A DNA stretch of 64,000 bases from Pseudodesulfovibrio nedwellii (GTDB lineage: Bacteria > Desulfobacterota > Desulfovibrionia > Desulfovibrionales > Desulfovibrionaceae). Under the pieces are notes generated by a model. That model saw only the letters and a list, made by a program, of their open reading frames with translations, had not been told where the DNA came from and searched no databases. The DNA lies in contig NZ_AP026709.1 in assembly GCF_027923765.1 (NCBI RefSeq), positions 2,723,501 through 2,787,500 on the forward strand, read 5' to 3'. The position numbers and the translations under genes are program-made. Every line of letters begins with the position of its first letter. Position 1 is the stretch's first letter. Of this stretch, positions 25,777-35,290 are shown in pieces.

Positions 25777-27501
25777 ATGGATCATAGTATCGTTTTTGAT
25801 TTTTTCCTTTTGGGCTTCGCTGTTGTCATTACTTTTTTTGTCGTGAGCTTCATAAGAAGGCGCGAAGACGAAAGACGGCAGCGCGCGAAGAATCTTTTTT
25901 TGCAAACATTGATCGATAATATTCCGAGTCCGGTTTTTTATAAAGACATGGAGGGCAAATATCTTGGGTGCAACAAGGCTTTTCGTGTCATGCTTGGACT
26001 TGAAACGAGTGAAATCGTGGGCAAGACCGTCTTTGATTTGGCTCCGAGAGAATTGGCAAGAGTATATAAAAAAGCGGACGACGAACTTTTCGCTGTAGGC
26101 GGTGAACAGCGGTATGAAACACAGTTGAAGTCTGCTGATGGGACGTTACATGAAGTGTTTTTTACGAAATCTTTGTTTCAGGATGCAGCGGGAAATACAG
26201 CTGGATTGCTCGGTGTCATGCTCGATATTACTGATCGTAAGAGAGTCGAAGAGGCGTTGAGACTGGCGCATGATGAATTGGAGCAGCGGGTTGAAGAGCG
26301 GACTGCCGAGTTAGCGGCAACCAATCTTTTTTTAGAGCGTGAAATTAAGGAACGTATAAAGGCGGAAAAGGAAAGTCGTGCCAAGAGCGATTTCCTTAAT
26401 TCAGTCATTAATTCCATCAATCATGGGCTCGTCGTTATTGATATTGAGGACTATACCGTCAAGCTTGCCAACTCCGCGGCCTCTGAAGGACGCTTGGTGG
26501 AAGATGTCTGTTGTCATAAGCTTTTGCATGACAGTGACATGCCGTGTGGAGAGAATATTTGTCCGGTGCATGTCGTCAAGAAAACGAAAAAACCTGCGGT
26601 TGTACAGCATGATCATATCAACCCTGATGGCTCTGTGTCGTATGTGGAAATCCACGCTTATCCTGTGTTCGATGAAGACGGGAAGTTGATTCAGATTATT
26701 GAAAATATCATGGATATAACATCGCGCAAGCGAGCTGAGCAGGCCATGCTTGAAGCCAAGGAGATGGCGGAAACCACGAGCCGTCTCATGTCCGAATTTC
26801 TCGATATGGTATCGCATGAATTGCGGACTCCAATGACATCAGTGCAGGGATTTGCCAAGCTTATTGACAAGACTGTCGGAAACCATTTTGAACCGCTGGC
26901 AGAAGGTGATGTACGGTTGGCGAAGCAGGTCGGGCGAATTAGAGGTAACCTCGGTATCATTATATCTGAAAGTGATCGTTTGACGGAACTTATCAACGAT
27001 CATCTTGATTTGTCGAAGTTGGAGTCTGGGCGGGTCGAATGGCGTAACGAGAAGATTCTTCCGCAGGAATTGGTTGAGCGGGCGCGGGCGGCGACACATT
27101 CACTTTTTCATGATGACGCAGTTGATTTGATGGTTGAAGTGGAGAAAGGTCTACCTCAATTCAATGGGGATTCTGACAGATTACTCCAAGTGTTGATAAA
27201 TCTTATCTCCAATGCCGTGAAGTTTACTCCTGAAGGTGATGTTACCTGTGGCGTGACGAGGCGGGATAATGGTCTTCTGTTTTGTGTTGCTGACACCGGA
27301 ATAGGTGTTCCTGAAGATCAGCATGAGCTCATTTTCAGCAAGTTTAGCCAATTGCAGACTCGGAAGAGCGGCAAACCCTCTGGTACAGGCCTTGGCCTGC
27401 CTATTTCGCGTGAAATCATCAGTCATCACGGTGGTGAAATCTGGGTTGAAAGCCAGCCTGGACATGGAAGTCGGTTCTGTTTTTCAGTCCCCATCAAATA
27501 G
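25777..27501 (+). CDS. PAS-domain sensor histidine kinase
   Basis: 574 residues: one N-terminal membrane helix (~4-26), PAS domain 1 (~40-150, ending DITDRKRVEEALR), a coiled coil (LEQRVEERTAEL), PAS domain 2 (~210-320, with Cys residues around CCHKLLHDSDMPC and NICPVHVV), then HisKA with His347 in VSHELRTPM and the HATPase (LINLISNAVKFTP, DTGIGVP, GTGLGLPIS). The Cys-rich PAS2 could bind a cofactor or sense redox. No response regulator is adjacent. ATG 25777 is preferred (GGAG 10 bases upstream); a GTG 9 bases earlier is possible. Position after cooC does not prove a CO-related role. Confidence 0.88.
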   Translation: MDHSIVFDFFLLGFAVVITFFVVSFIRRREDERRQRAKNLFLQTLIDNIPSPVFYKDMEGKYLGCNKAFRVMLGLETSEIVGKTVFDLAPRELARVYKKADDELFAVGGEQRYETQLKSADGTLHEVFFTKSLFQDAAGNTAGLLGVMLDITDRKRVEEALRLAHDELEQRVEERTAELAATNLFLEREIKERIKAEKESRAKSDFLNSVINSINHGLVVIDIEDYTVKLANSAASEGRLVEDVCCHKLLHDSDMPCGENICPVHVVKKTKKPAVVQHDHINPDGSVSYVEIHAYPVFDEDGKLIQIIENIMDITSRKRAEQAMLEAKEMAETTSRLMSEFLDMVSHELRTPMTSVQGFAKLIDKTVGNHFEPLAEGDVRLAKQVGRIRGNLGIIISESDRLTELINDHLDLSKLESGRVEWRNEKILPQELVERARAATHSLFHDDAVDLMVEVEKGLPQFNGDSDRLLQVLINLISNAVKFTPEGDVTCGVTRRDNGLLFCVADTGIGVPEDQHELIFSKFSQLQTRKSGKPSGTGLGLPISREIISHHGGEIWVESQPGHGSRFCFSVPIK

Positions 27502-27520
27502 AAACATTATTTTATATGAG

Positions 27521-27556
27521 AAAAGGCCTGCGATCATGTGATCGCAGGCCTTTATG
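27521..27556. terminator. Bidirectional terminator
   Basis: AAAAGGCCTGCGATCA-TG-TGATCGCAGGCCTTT is a perfect palindrome shared by the kinase (plus) and the nrdD unit (minus). Confidence 0.94.
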
Positions 27557-27576
27557 TGTGCATATTTGGATAGGAT

Positions 27577-27813
27577 TTAGGACTCGTGAGAGCCGTTTGA
27601 TTCCATCGCAATGTCGCCTATTTCATGCAGAGCCTTGCCTCGCGCTTGTGCCAGCTTTTTCCATTTGCGTTTTTCCTTTTTCAGCGCTTCGATTGTATGC
27701 AGCAGGTTTTGGACCGTGTGGGCTGGATAGCCGTGGGTGGCCCGGTTTCCTCTACGTACTTCTTCATCGTTGCGCTGTCGGATCGCAATAAGCTGGTTGG
27801 CGTCAAGAATCAT
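27577..27813 (-). CDS. Small basic coiled-coil protein downstream of nrdD
   Basis: 78 residues, unrecognised. It is hydrophilic, with a heptad-like Lys/Glu-rich middle (HTIEALKKEKRKWKKLAQARGKALHEI), no Cys and no membrane segment. It starts about 20 bases after the nrdD stop with GGAG before the ATG, so it is probably co-transcribed with nrdD under the same B12 control. It is not NrdG, which would need a radical-SAM Cys motif. Confidence 0.6.
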   Translation of the reverse strand: MILDANQLIAIRQRNDEEVRRGNRATHGYPAHTVQNLLHTIEALKKEKRKWKKLAQARGKALHEIGDIAMESNGSHES

Positions 27814-27835
27814 TGGCTCTCCTCATGGCCGAGGG

Positions 27836-29899
27836 CTAGGCGGTTTTGCAGAAGGTTTTCTGCGAATATTCGAGGCGTTCCTTGTATTCTTCCTGCTTGC
27901 CCTTGTTCCAGCGACCAACAGGGCGGTAGTAACCGACCACACGGGTGTAAACTTCGGTTTCCTTGTTGCAAGTGGGGCATTCGAAATGCTCACCGTAAAT
28001 GTACCCGTGATCTTCGCAGACCGAGAAGGTGGGTGTAACCGAGATGTATGGAATCTTGGTTTTGGTCATGGCCTTGATCAGGAAGTTTTTGACACTCTCT
28101 TCGTCGGGAGCGGCTTCACCAAGGAAGGTATGGAAGACCGTGCCACCATTGTACAGGGTTTGCAATTTATCCTGATGCTCAAGGGCGAAGAATACGTCTG
28201 AGCTGGAACCCACTGGCAGCAACGTGGAGTTGGTGTAGTAGGGGGTATCGCCACCAGAGGTGTAGATATCGGAGTACAGTTCCTTGTCGATCTTGGCCAG
28301 ACGGTAGCAGGTGCCTTCGCCGGGTGTCGCTTCAAGGTTGTACAGGTTGCCGGTTTCTTCCTGGAACTTGACGACCAGGTCGCGCAATTGATTGAGGGTG
28401 CGCTGCATCAGACGGGAGCCGGACTCGGTGTCCACACCTTTGCCGAGCAGATTTACGCATGCCTCATGACCGCCGATAAGACCGATGGTCGAGAAGTGAC
28501 CCTTGAAACCGTTTTTCAGGTAGCGGCGAGAGAATGGGAACATTCCGGCGTTCAGGTTCTTTTCCACGACCTTGCGCTTGAATTCCAGAGATTCGCTGGC
28601 GAGATGTGCATATTCGTTGACGAGGTCAAAGAAGTCTTCTTCGTTGTGTGCCAGATAAGCGAGTTTTGCCAAGTTTAAGGTGACAACGCCGATGGAGCCG
28701 GTCAGATCACCAGCACCGAACAGGCCGCCGGTTTTTTTGCGGATTTCACGCAGATCCATCTGCAGACGACAGCACATGGAACGAACATCTTCCGGGTTGA
28801 GGTCGGAGTTGATGAAGTTCTGGAAGTAGGGCGCGCCGTATTTGGCGGTCATCTGAAGGAGCAGTTTGCCTTCCTTGGATTCCCAGGGGAAGTCCTTGGT
28901 CACGTTGTACGTGGGGATGGGGAAGGAGAAGATGCGGCCATCGGCATCGCCTTCGAGCATGACTTCGAGGAAGGCCCTGTTGATCATGGCCATTTCCTCG
29001 GCGTATTCGCCGTAGGTGGAATCCTGCAACTGGCCACCGATGATGATTGCCTCGTTGGCAATGTGGGACGGCGGGACGAAGTCGAAGGTAAAGTTGGTGA
29101 ACGGGCTTTGACCGCCCCAGCGGGACGTGGCGTTCAGGTTGTGCAGCAATTTCTGGATCTGCTGCTTCACGGTCTCGTAGTCCAGTCCGTCGTAGCGGAT
29201 GAACGGGGCGAGGTAGGTGTCCACGTTGTTGAACGCCTGTGCTCCGGCCCATTCGTTCTGGAGAGTGCCGAGGAAGTTGACGATTTGTCCGCAGGCTGCA
29301 TCAAAGTGCTTGGCCGGTGTGGATGAACAACGGTCGCGCAGGTTGAAGCCTTCCAGCAACAGGTCGCGCAGGCTCCATCCTGAGCAGTAACCGGCCAGAC
29401 CAAAGGAAAGGTCATGGATGTGGAAGTAGCCGTGAGTGTGGGCCATGCGGACTTCTTCAGGGTATTTTTCCAGCATGTACCGCGCTTGAACCGCGCCAGC
29501 CATGTGCAGAATGAGTCCCTGATAGGAGTGGACCATGTTGGAGTTTTCACTCACACGCCAGTCCACGTTGTCGAGGTAGCTTTCCGTGACACCGGAGATG
29601 TCCAGATAGGCCTCGTTCTGTGTGCGCAGTTCCCTGCGTTTTTCTCTGTATATGATGTAGCGTTCAGCGACCTTGTACAGGCGGGCTTCCATGAGCACCT
29701 GCTGTACAGTATCCTGCACCTGTTCCTGTTCTGGAACATCAACGCCGTCGAGCTTTTTTTCTACTTTTCCAGCCAGTCGGCTGGCGAGCAGCGGGTCTTT
29801 GATGCCGCTTCCTTTAAGTGCTTTGAAAATGGCGTCACCGATGCGTTTGGTTGACCATGTTTCGATACAACCATCACGTTTTTGAATCTGAATTGGCAT
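27836..29899 (-). CDS. nrdD: Anaerobic ribonucleoside-triphosphate reductase (class III)
   Basis: 687 residues. The N-terminus is an ATP-cone (QIQKRDGCIETWSTKRIGDAI), followed by the large ten-stranded barrel with GYCSGWSLRDLL and CCRLQMDLRE. The C-terminus has the zinc site (CEDHGYIYG, CPTCNKETEVYTRV) and the glycyl-radical loop RVVGYYRPVGRWN. It makes dNTPs without oxygen and needs the NrdG activase, which is absent from this window. A cobalamin riboswitch lies in the ~190-base leader, so transcription or translation is expected only when B12 is scarce, presumably complementing a B12-dependent class II enzyme elsewhere. Confidence 0.95.
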   Translation of the reverse strand: MPIQIQKRDGCIETWSTKRIGDAIFKALKGSGIKDPLLASRLAGKVEKKLDGVDVPEQEQVQDTVQQVLMEARLYKVAERYIIYREKRRELRTQNEAYLDISGVTESYLDNVDWRVSENSNMVHSYQGLILHMAGAVQARYMLEKYPEEVRMAHTHGYFHIHDLSFGLAGYCSGWSLRDLLLEGFNLRDRCSSTPAKHFDAACGQIVNFLGTLQNEWAGAQAFNNVDTYLAPFIRYDGLDYETVKQQIQKLLHNLNATSRWGGQSPFTNFTFDFVPPSHIANEAIIIGGQLQDSTYGEYAEEMAMINRAFLEVMLEGDADGRIFSFPIPTYNVTKDFPWESKEGKLLLQMTAKYGAPYFQNFINSDLNPEDVRSMCCRLQMDLREIRKKTGGLFGAGDLTGSIGVVTLNLAKLAYLAHNEEDFFDLVNEYAHLASESLEFKRKVVEKNLNAGMFPFSRRYLKNGFKGHFSTIGLIGGHEACVNLLGKGVDTESGSRLMQRTLNQLRDLVVKFQEETGNLYNLEATPGEGTCYRLAKIDKELYSDIYTSGGDTPYYTNSTLLPVGSSSDVFFALEHQDKLQTLYNGGTVFHTFLGEAAPDEESVKNFLIKAMTKTKIPYISVTPTFSVCEDHGYIYGEHFECPTCNKETEVYTRVVGYYRPVGRWNKGKQEEYKERLEYSQKTFCKTA

Positions 29900-30084
29900 A
29901 AATTTCCTGTGGCAAACAGTGGGATGCGGATGAGATCGACACCGAGGATTGTCGGCGTCGCATTGTTTGCCCCGTTGCCGTTGTGATTGACGCGGCAGGA
30001 CCGCTGAAAATCAGGCAACTATGTTGTCTGGTATGAACTTTCTTGTCTGTAAACGGGCTCCGCGGACCGTCACCGACAGAAACG

Positions 30085-30232
30085 CTTCAGGTAGGTCTTC
30101 TGGCTCTCCCCGTTCGTTCCGCCTTCCCGCTAAAGCAGTGGCTTGATGGAACAAAATACAAGAGGATTACAGCGGCGGGACCGCTCCGGCTTTACACCGG
30201 ATTCCCTGTTATGGCCTACCGGCCACCTGAAG
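30085..30232 (-). promoter_or_regulatory. Cobalamin riboswitch upstream of nrdD
   Basis: On the minus strand the conserved core is present: AGGGAATCCGGTG, AGCCGGAGCGGTCCCGCC, CTGTAA, GCCACTG, CGGGAAGGC and the B12-box end GAGAGCCAGAAGACC. P1 is formed by CTTCAGGT (30225-30232) with ACCTGAAG (30085-30092). It begins 186 bases before nrdD and should switch the gene off when adenosylcobalamin binds. Confidence 0.95.
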
Positions 30233-30391
30233 GACATCGTGATTTGGAGAACCTATCTGAAGGTCGGATTGAGTGCAAGACTGAAGCGCGAACAATCCGT
30301 CATCTGTATTTGGTTAGACACTTTTTATCATGTCAAATAAGAGGAGAGTGAATCCATTTTTTCCCATAAAGAAAAGCTGATTAACTCAAGA

Positions 30392-30426
30392 AAACCAACC
30401 ATCCGGTTTGGGTGGTTGGCCTTTAT
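30392..30426 (-). terminator. Terminator of the rhs2 immunity unit
   Basis: CCAACCA and TGGTTGG pair across an 11-base loop; the minus-strand 3' side is followed by TTTTC. It closes the 30470-31072 gene. Confidence 0.7.
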
Positions 30427-30469
30427 TTGTCACTATTCGGTTTATTAAGATCAACACCATTATCTTTTG

Positions 30470-31072
30470 TTATTCCCGTAGTGTTTTTTTTAAGCTTTCG
30501 ACTTCAGTATTATTTAACAAGTTGACGATTGTGATCAGGTAAAGCGACAAAACATAACTTAAGCAAACCAGAGGGGCGGCTACGAGGGCCATTGCTGAAT
30601 ACATTGCTGCTAGCTTATTAAGAGAATGAATAAATAGTTCTGAAAAACCTATAATGAATATTGTACAGACATAATATTTAAACTTGTATTTACGTCCATG
30701 TGTGCTCGTGGCGGTCTTATATAAATAAGGTGCAATTAAGCAGTATGTTAATGAATACACGACCACCATTAAAATTCTAAGTAGAACGCCAGTGTCTACA
30801 ATTCCCGATAGTATATATGATGCGAGAATTGACAATGCCATTATCAACAAGTGAATGGATGAGTAGAGAATAATAGTAAAGAATGATATTCCAGAAAATC
30901 TGAAGAGGCTGTCATTTTTGATATTTCTCAATACGCAAATTAGATAAGGAGACGTTGCAACTGCTGCGACAACAATTGATACTGTTAAGTCTCTAAATAT
31001 GAACATAGCAACAACGCATACTAGCGATGTAAATACAATGCTTTTTTTGTTGTCATATAAAATTTTCAACAT
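30470..31072 (-). CDS. Multi-pass membrane protein, putative immunity for Rhs2
   Basis: About 200 residues, AT-rich, with six hydrophobic segments (starting near 14, 33, 56, 75, 107 and 135, plus one near 165) and a short basic C-terminus. No family is recognised. It lies directly behind the rhs2 gene on the same strand and has a base composition unlike its neighbours, both typical of Rhs immunity genes acquired with a toxin tip. ATG 31072 has TAGGAG 8 bases upstream. The immunity role is inferred from position only. Confidence 0.65.
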   Translation of the reverse strand: MLKILYDNKKSIVFTSLVCVVAMFIFRDLTVSIVVAAVATSPYLICVLRNIKNDSLFRFSGISFFTIILYSSIHLLIMALSILASYILSGIVDTGVLLRILMVVVYSLTYCLIAPYLYKTATSTHGRKYKFKYYVCTIFIIGFSELFIHSLNKLAAMYSAMALVAAPLVCLSYVLSLYLITIVNLLNNTEVESLKKTLRE

Positions 31073-31118
31073 ATTCAATACTCCTATCCCAACTTTTTTT
31101 TATACTCATCCAATATAT

Positions 31119-31151
31119 AACACGGGCTGAATACATTTTCGGCCCGTGTTA
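31119..31151 (-). terminator. Hairpin between rhs2 and its membrane partner
   Basis: AACACGGGC and GCCCGTGTT form a 9-bp stem around a 14-base loop. It lies after the rhs2 stop and before the immunity-like gene, so it may reduce read-through; the flanking U-run is weak. Confidence 0.6.
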
Positions 31152-31154
31152 TAT

Positions 31155-32264
31155 TTAATATTTCTTATTTTTCCCTTTTTGTATTTTTTCTAGATTTGAG
31201 TCGACGGTATCAATATACCATTTCCCCGCCTCTGGTATCTTTTTAACGCCCTTTTCCAAGGCATCCAGTACTCCTGGCCCGCCTGTCATAACGTCTTCGG
31301 CAACCCATTTGCCGATTGAATTAACTGCCGGTATGTACTGTGACCATGCCAGTAACGGGTTCAGTCCGGTTGTATCTAGGTTGTTCACCGGATCATCCAG
31401 ACAATACCCATACCAGTCGGGATCGCCGCCCTTGTCGCCTATGGGGTCGGGCGCAGTCCATCGGCCGGTGTTTACATCGTAGTCCCGCCAGCCGAATCGG
31501 ACAAAACCGAGGTCTCGGTCGTGCAGTCCTCCGGCAAAGCCTATGGGAATTCGAAGATTTGGATTGGTGTCTTCGATGATGCCGCCAAATGGGTCGTACA
31601 AGAGATTCTTTATCACATTGCCTTCCGGGTCGGCAACAACGCGTAAATTGCCTATCTGATCGAAGAAGAGGTAGGTAATCATTCCATCGTCTCTACGCAT
31701 GGCATATGGGGTGCGTTTTTTGTCTTCATAGGCCAATTCATATTCGTGTTTTCCATCGTGAAAACCGGCAAGACGCATGAAGTCGAGCCATGCGTATGCT
31801 TCCACTAATTGGCCATTGAGGAGTTTGCCGGTTCGCTGTCCATTTTTATCATGACGATACGTGAAGGTCTGATTTTGGTTTTCGATTTCAGTTTTAAGCA
31901 ATCGATAGTCAGGCGAATAGGTATACAGTGTGTATGTGCCCTTATTTGACCAGATGGATCGGAATCCCTTTTCGTCGTGGGAGTATTGGTTTCCCCCGGC
32001 AAGCATGAGCCGGTTGTCGGAAGTATACTGGTAGTCTCGGTAATTCGGGCCAACTGTGGCGGGGAAATAATCCCGAATGCGGCGACCTTGTTTATCGTAA
32101 TGGCACTGGCTGATAAGCCTGCCGTCCAAGTAAGCTTTGAGAAGATGGCCTTCGGTGTCATACGAGTACGTCCAGACGCCGGTGTTGCCGGCCACATGTT
32201 CGTCTTTTTCGACAATGCGACCTTCTTTGTCATATTTGAGTCGATAGTTGTAGGGGGGCTGCAC
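31155..32264 (-). CDS. Short Rhs-family protein (rhs2)
   Basis: 369 residues that begin directly in YD repeats (YRLKYDKEGRIVEK) without the N-terminal domain of Rhs1. About eight repeats lead to the core signature (GFVRFGWRDYDVNTGRW, WYGYCLDDPVNNLDTTGL), then a short variable tip of ~70 residues (residues ~300-369) with a basic end KGKNKKY. The core end is slightly degenerate (DTTGL in place of DPxGL). GTG 32264 has AGAGGT upstream, so translation is plausible in spite of the truncation. Either a minimal functional toxin or a decayed remnant; the intact frame and conserved upstream box favour function. Confidence 0.85.
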   Translation of the reverse strand: MQPPYNYRLKYDKEGRIVEKDEHVAGNTGVWTYSYDTEGHLLKAYLDGRLISQCHYDKQGRRIRDYFPATVGPNYRDYQYTSDNRLMLAGGNQYSHDEKGFRSIWSNKGTYTLYTYSPDYRLLKTEIENQNQTFTYRHDKNGQRTGKLLNGQLVEAYAWLDFMRLAGFHDGKHEYELAYEDKKRTPYAMRRDDGMITYLFFDQIGNLRVVADPEGNVIKNLLYDPFGGIIEDTNPNLRIPIGFAGGLHDRDLGFVRFGWRDYDVNTGRWTAPDPIGDKGGDPDWYGYCLDDPVNNLDTTGLNPLLAWSQYIPAVNSIGKWVAEDVMTGGPGVLDALEKGVKKIPEAGKWYIDTVDSNLEKIQKGKNKKY

Positions 32265-32324
32265 TTTTACCTCTCTGATTTTGTTCCCGGGAATTATTCT
32301 CGGGAATCAAAATCAGTATACCCT

Positions 32325-32402
32325 CGGTTTTTTGTAAAACCGTATTTTGTGAACGAATGTAGTGTAAATACGGGCTATAGGATAAAATAAGCACTTGACA
32401 GG
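32325..32402 (-). promoter_or_regulatory. Shared rhs/capsid upstream box, copy B (rhs2)
   Basis: Minus strand: CCTGTCAAGT, TTTTATCCTA, ACTACATTCG and AAAAAACCG in the same order and nearly the same spacing as copies A and C. A hairpin TCCCG-AGAATAATT-CGGGA (with extra pairs) separates it from the rhs2 start 60 bases away. The remaining bases to 32761 contain no convincing gene; TTGACT at 32515 might belong to the sulP promoter. Confidence 0.72.
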
Positions 32403-32761
32403 GGTGGGAACCGTGCCTCGCTCAGAGGGATTTTTAAGTACTATTGGGGGAGGGTAAATAGTTTCACAAATGGTATCCGTCGAAAATTATCACATCCCTC
32501 AACAGACTTATCAGTTGACTCCCCTTAATATATTGGTCATAGAGCACGCCGCTTGAGAGTTCGCATATTTATGGGCGCCAGTTCGACGTTCCTGTTTTCA
32601 GTCCTTCGTCTTGTTCTTCATAATGTATCGCTTCCATTTCAGCTGACAGCCTTACCCGGCTCGCCAACTATGTTTGCATCTGGGAATTTCCCGGTGCTTT
32701 TCCATTGCTGTTGCCTTTGTTCGTAACATCAATATCATTCGAGTATTCCAGAGGATTTTTT

Positions 32762-34366
32762 GTGGAAACAAGCCACTCTTTTGTCGCAAAATCGGAAGGC
32801 AGTGCCCAAGCCGATATTTTTTCCGGGCTGACCGTAGCTCTGGCCCTTGTCCCCGAAGCCGTTGCTTTTTCGTTTGTCGCTGGCGTGTCACCCATGGTCG
32901 GTCTGTATGGCGCATTCATGATGTGTTTGATTACCGCCGTGCTCGGTGGGCGTCCGGGCATGATTTCCGGTGCTACAGGCGCTATGGCCGTTGTCATGGT
33001 CAATCTTGTGCTTGAAGGTAACGCCCTTGGCGGAGCCGGTTCACATGCCGGCCTTCAGTATCTTTTCTTCACGTTGCTGATGGTCGGGATCTTTCAGATT
33101 CTCGCGGGTGTCTTTCGTCTCGGCAAATTTATTCGCATGGTGCCGCGATCCGTCATGATGGGTTTTGTTAACGGACTGGCGATCGTTATCTTTTTGTCTC
33201 AGTTGAAGATGTTCCAAACCGGTGGCGAGTGGTTGCAGGGTGAGCCTCTGTGGATCATGGCCGGCCTCGTGGCTTTGACCATGGCAATTTTGTATGCCGT
33301 TCCTAAAGTTTACAAGAAGGCCCCTGGTGCGCTCATCGCCATTATTTCCGTTTCGCTGTTGGTTATCTTCAACCATATCGACACCCAGACCGTGCTTTCT
33401 TTTATCCAAGCTAATGGCGGTTCCGGCATCAAGGCAGGACTGCCGACATTTGCCATTCCGACCGTGCCCTTCACATGGGAAACCCTTGTGTTCGTCGTTC
33501 CCTATGCGCTCATTTTGGCGGCTATCGGGCTGATCGAGTCACTGATGACTCTGTCGCTTATCGATGAGTTGACTGAGACTCGCGGGTCCGGCAACCGGGA
33601 GTGCATGGCGCAGGGAGTCGCCAACTTCGTCAATGGAATGTTCGGAGGGATGGGAGGTTGTGCCATGATCGGGCAGAGCATCATCAATATCACCTCGGGC
33701 GGGCGAGGGCGTCTGTCCGGTATTGTTGCGGCAGGTGCATTGCTGTTCTTCATTCTGTTCACGTCACAATATATAGAACAGATTCCCATTGCCGCTTTGG
33801 TCGGCGTGATGTTCATCGTGGTCATCAAGACCTTTGCATGGAGCACGTTCAACATCATGAACAAGATTCCCAAATGGGACGTACTGGTTATCGTGTTGGT
33901 GACTGTACTGACTGTGAAGTACGATTTGGCCATCGCGGTTATTTGTGGTGTCATTATTTCGGCCCTGATTTTTGCTTGGAAGAACGCTCTGCGAATTCGC
34001 GCTCGGAAAATGGTGGATGAACACGGAATCAAGCATTATCAGATTTACGGTCCGCTGTTTTTCGCCTCTACCGCGCTTTTTCTGAGCAAGTTTGACGTGA
34101 TCAACGACCCGGATGAAGTCATCATCGACTTTCAGGAATCCCGGATCATGGATCAATCAGCCATCGAAGCCATTAATAAGATTGCCGCGTTGTATCATCG
34201 TGCAGGCAAGTCCGTTCATCTTTGGCATCTCAGTGCCGATTGTATTCGTCTCATCAAGCGGGCTGAAAAAATCTGCGTTGTGAATGTGCTGGAAGATCCG
34301 GACTATTTTGTCGGCATAGATGATTACCGGCAATATCAGGAAAATCTTGAATTTGAATCGTTGTAA
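32762..34366 (+). CDS. SulP/SLC26-family anion transporter with STAS domain
   Basis: 534 residues: ten to twelve membrane helices, with the SulP signature in LALVPEAVAFSFVAGVSPMVGLYGAF and QGVANFVNGMFGGMGGCAMIGQSIINITSGGRGRLSG, followed by a cytosolic STAS domain (~430-534, VIIDFQESRIMDQSAIEAI). Members move sulfate, bicarbonate or other anions with Na+ or H+. Uptake of sulfate would fit a sulfate reducer, but bicarbonate is equally possible. GTG 32762 is chosen because AGAGGA precedes it; the frame is open to a TTG at 32705. Confidence 0.9.
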   Translation: METSHSFVAKSEGSAQADIFSGLTVALALVPEAVAFSFVAGVSPMVGLYGAFMMCLITAVLGGRPGMISGATGAMAVVMVNLVLEGNALGGAGSHAGLQYLFFTLLMVGIFQILAGVFRLGKFIRMVPRSVMMGFVNGLAIVIFLSQLKMFQTGGEWLQGEPLWIMAGLVALTMAILYAVPKVYKKAPGALIAIISVSLLVIFNHIDTQTVLSFIQANGGSGIKAGLPTFAIPTVPFTWETLVFVVPYALILAAIGLIESLMTLSLIDELTETRGSGNRECMAQGVANFVNGMFGGMGGCAMIGQSIINITSGGRGRLSGIVAAGALLFFILFTSQYIEQIPIAALVGVMFIVVIKTFAWSTFNIMNKIPKWDVLVIVLVTVLTVKYDLAIAVICGVIISALIFAWKNALRIRARKMVDEHGIKHYQIYGPLFFASTALFLSKFDVINDPDEVIIDFQESRIMDQSAIEAINKIAALYHRAGKSVHLWHLSADCIRLIKRAEKICVVNVLEDPDYFVGIDDYRQYQENLEFESL

Positions 34367-34387
34367 GATGAAGGCCTGAGGCCTGCA

Positions 34388-34440
34388 AAAAGATCAGATT
34401 TTGACGAATGAAAAATATACGTCGGGTCTGATCTTTTTTT
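34388..34440 (+). terminator. Rho-independent terminator after sulP
   Basis: AAGATCAGA and TCTGATCTT close a long loop and are followed by T7. From here to 34693 no gene or clear regulatory element is visible. Confidence 0.8.
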
Positions 34441-34693
34441 GTGCTTTGCTTTCAATCCTTTTCAGGCGTTTGTATGAAAGATAAATCAAGAATCCTGTTG
34501 TCTTGGCTATACGTCAGGCGTAGGTATGTTTTTAATTGCAGGGTGTTCTTCGCGTTATGCCCTGTGAAGGGAATCTGGAGTTCTCGTCCAGACGTTGCGT
34601 TATGCGGTGTAACTCCGAATGGCCGGATGCTGATGTCGGCAGTGAGGCGTTACAAAATGTCAACGCGCCAATTTCTTTATTAAGGAGTCGCAC

Positions 34694-35191
34694 ATGCGAA
34701 AACTGATGCTCTCTACAATTCTTGCTCTCTCCTTCATGCTGTCTTTTTCTCTTCCTGCTCTTGCAGGCAGCCCAGTTAAAACATTGCCTGGAGATATCAC
34801 ACTTGCTCAAGCTCAGACCATTTTGACGGCTGCGCTCAAGAAGGCCGAGGCGATCAAGGTTCCGATGAATATCGCCATTGTTGACGCCGGTGGTAATCTC
34901 AAAGCCTTCTATCGTCAGGAAGACGCCTTTATCGGCAGCATTGACATCTCTATTAAGAAAGCAGTCACGGCTCGTTACTTCAATATGCCCACTCGCGCTC
35001 TGGGAGCCGCTTCTCAGGTTGGAAAATCCCTTTACGGTATTGAAGTCAGCAATGACGGCCTGATTCTCTTTGCCGGAGGCGTTCCGCTGGTGGATGCAAA
35101 TAACGTTATCATTGGTGCAATCGGCGTGAGCGGTGGCAGTGTTGATGAAGATGAAAGCGTGGCCATAGCTGGGGCTGCAGTCATCAAGTAG
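34694..35191 (+). CDS. HbpS/GlcG-family exported protein
   Basis: 165 residues with a signal peptide (LSTILALSFMLSFSLPALA). The mature protein is a GlcG/HbpS domain (LTLAQAQTILTAALKKAEA-type start, MNIAIVDAGGNLKAFYRQEDAF, GGVPLVDANNVIIGAIGVSGG). In Streptomyces HbpS binds heme and degrades or senses it; most members have unknown roles. AAGGAG precedes the ATG by 7 bases. It is a monocistronic gene with a hairpin downstream. Confidence 0.88.
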   Translation: MRKLMLSTILALSFMLSFSLPALAGSPVKTLPGDITLAQAQTILTAALKKAEAIKVPMNIAIVDAGGNLKAFYRQEDAFIGSIDISIKKAVTARYFNMPTRALGAASQVGKSLYGIEVSNDGLILFAGGVPLVDANNVIIGAIGVSGGSVDEDESVAIAGAAVIK

Positions 35192-35237
35192 TGTATTATT
35201 GGTCGTCAGTGCGCTGAGGACCGTGTTCGAAATATGT

Positions 35238-35290
35238 ACGGTTCCAAACCGGAAAGGGTGATCCTTTCTAGGGTGGAACCGTCTCTTTAT
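35238..35290 (+). terminator. Two-tier hairpin after the HbpS-like gene
   Basis: ACGGTTCCA/TGGAACCGT encloses a second stem AAAGG/CCTTT; a CTCTTT tract follows. Likely the terminator. From 35291 to 35518 no further feature is seen. Confidence 0.65.

Noticed and set aside
30043-30351. 102-residue plus-strand frame over the nrdD leader
   Set aside because: It lies on the antisense strand of a complete cobalamin riboswitch.
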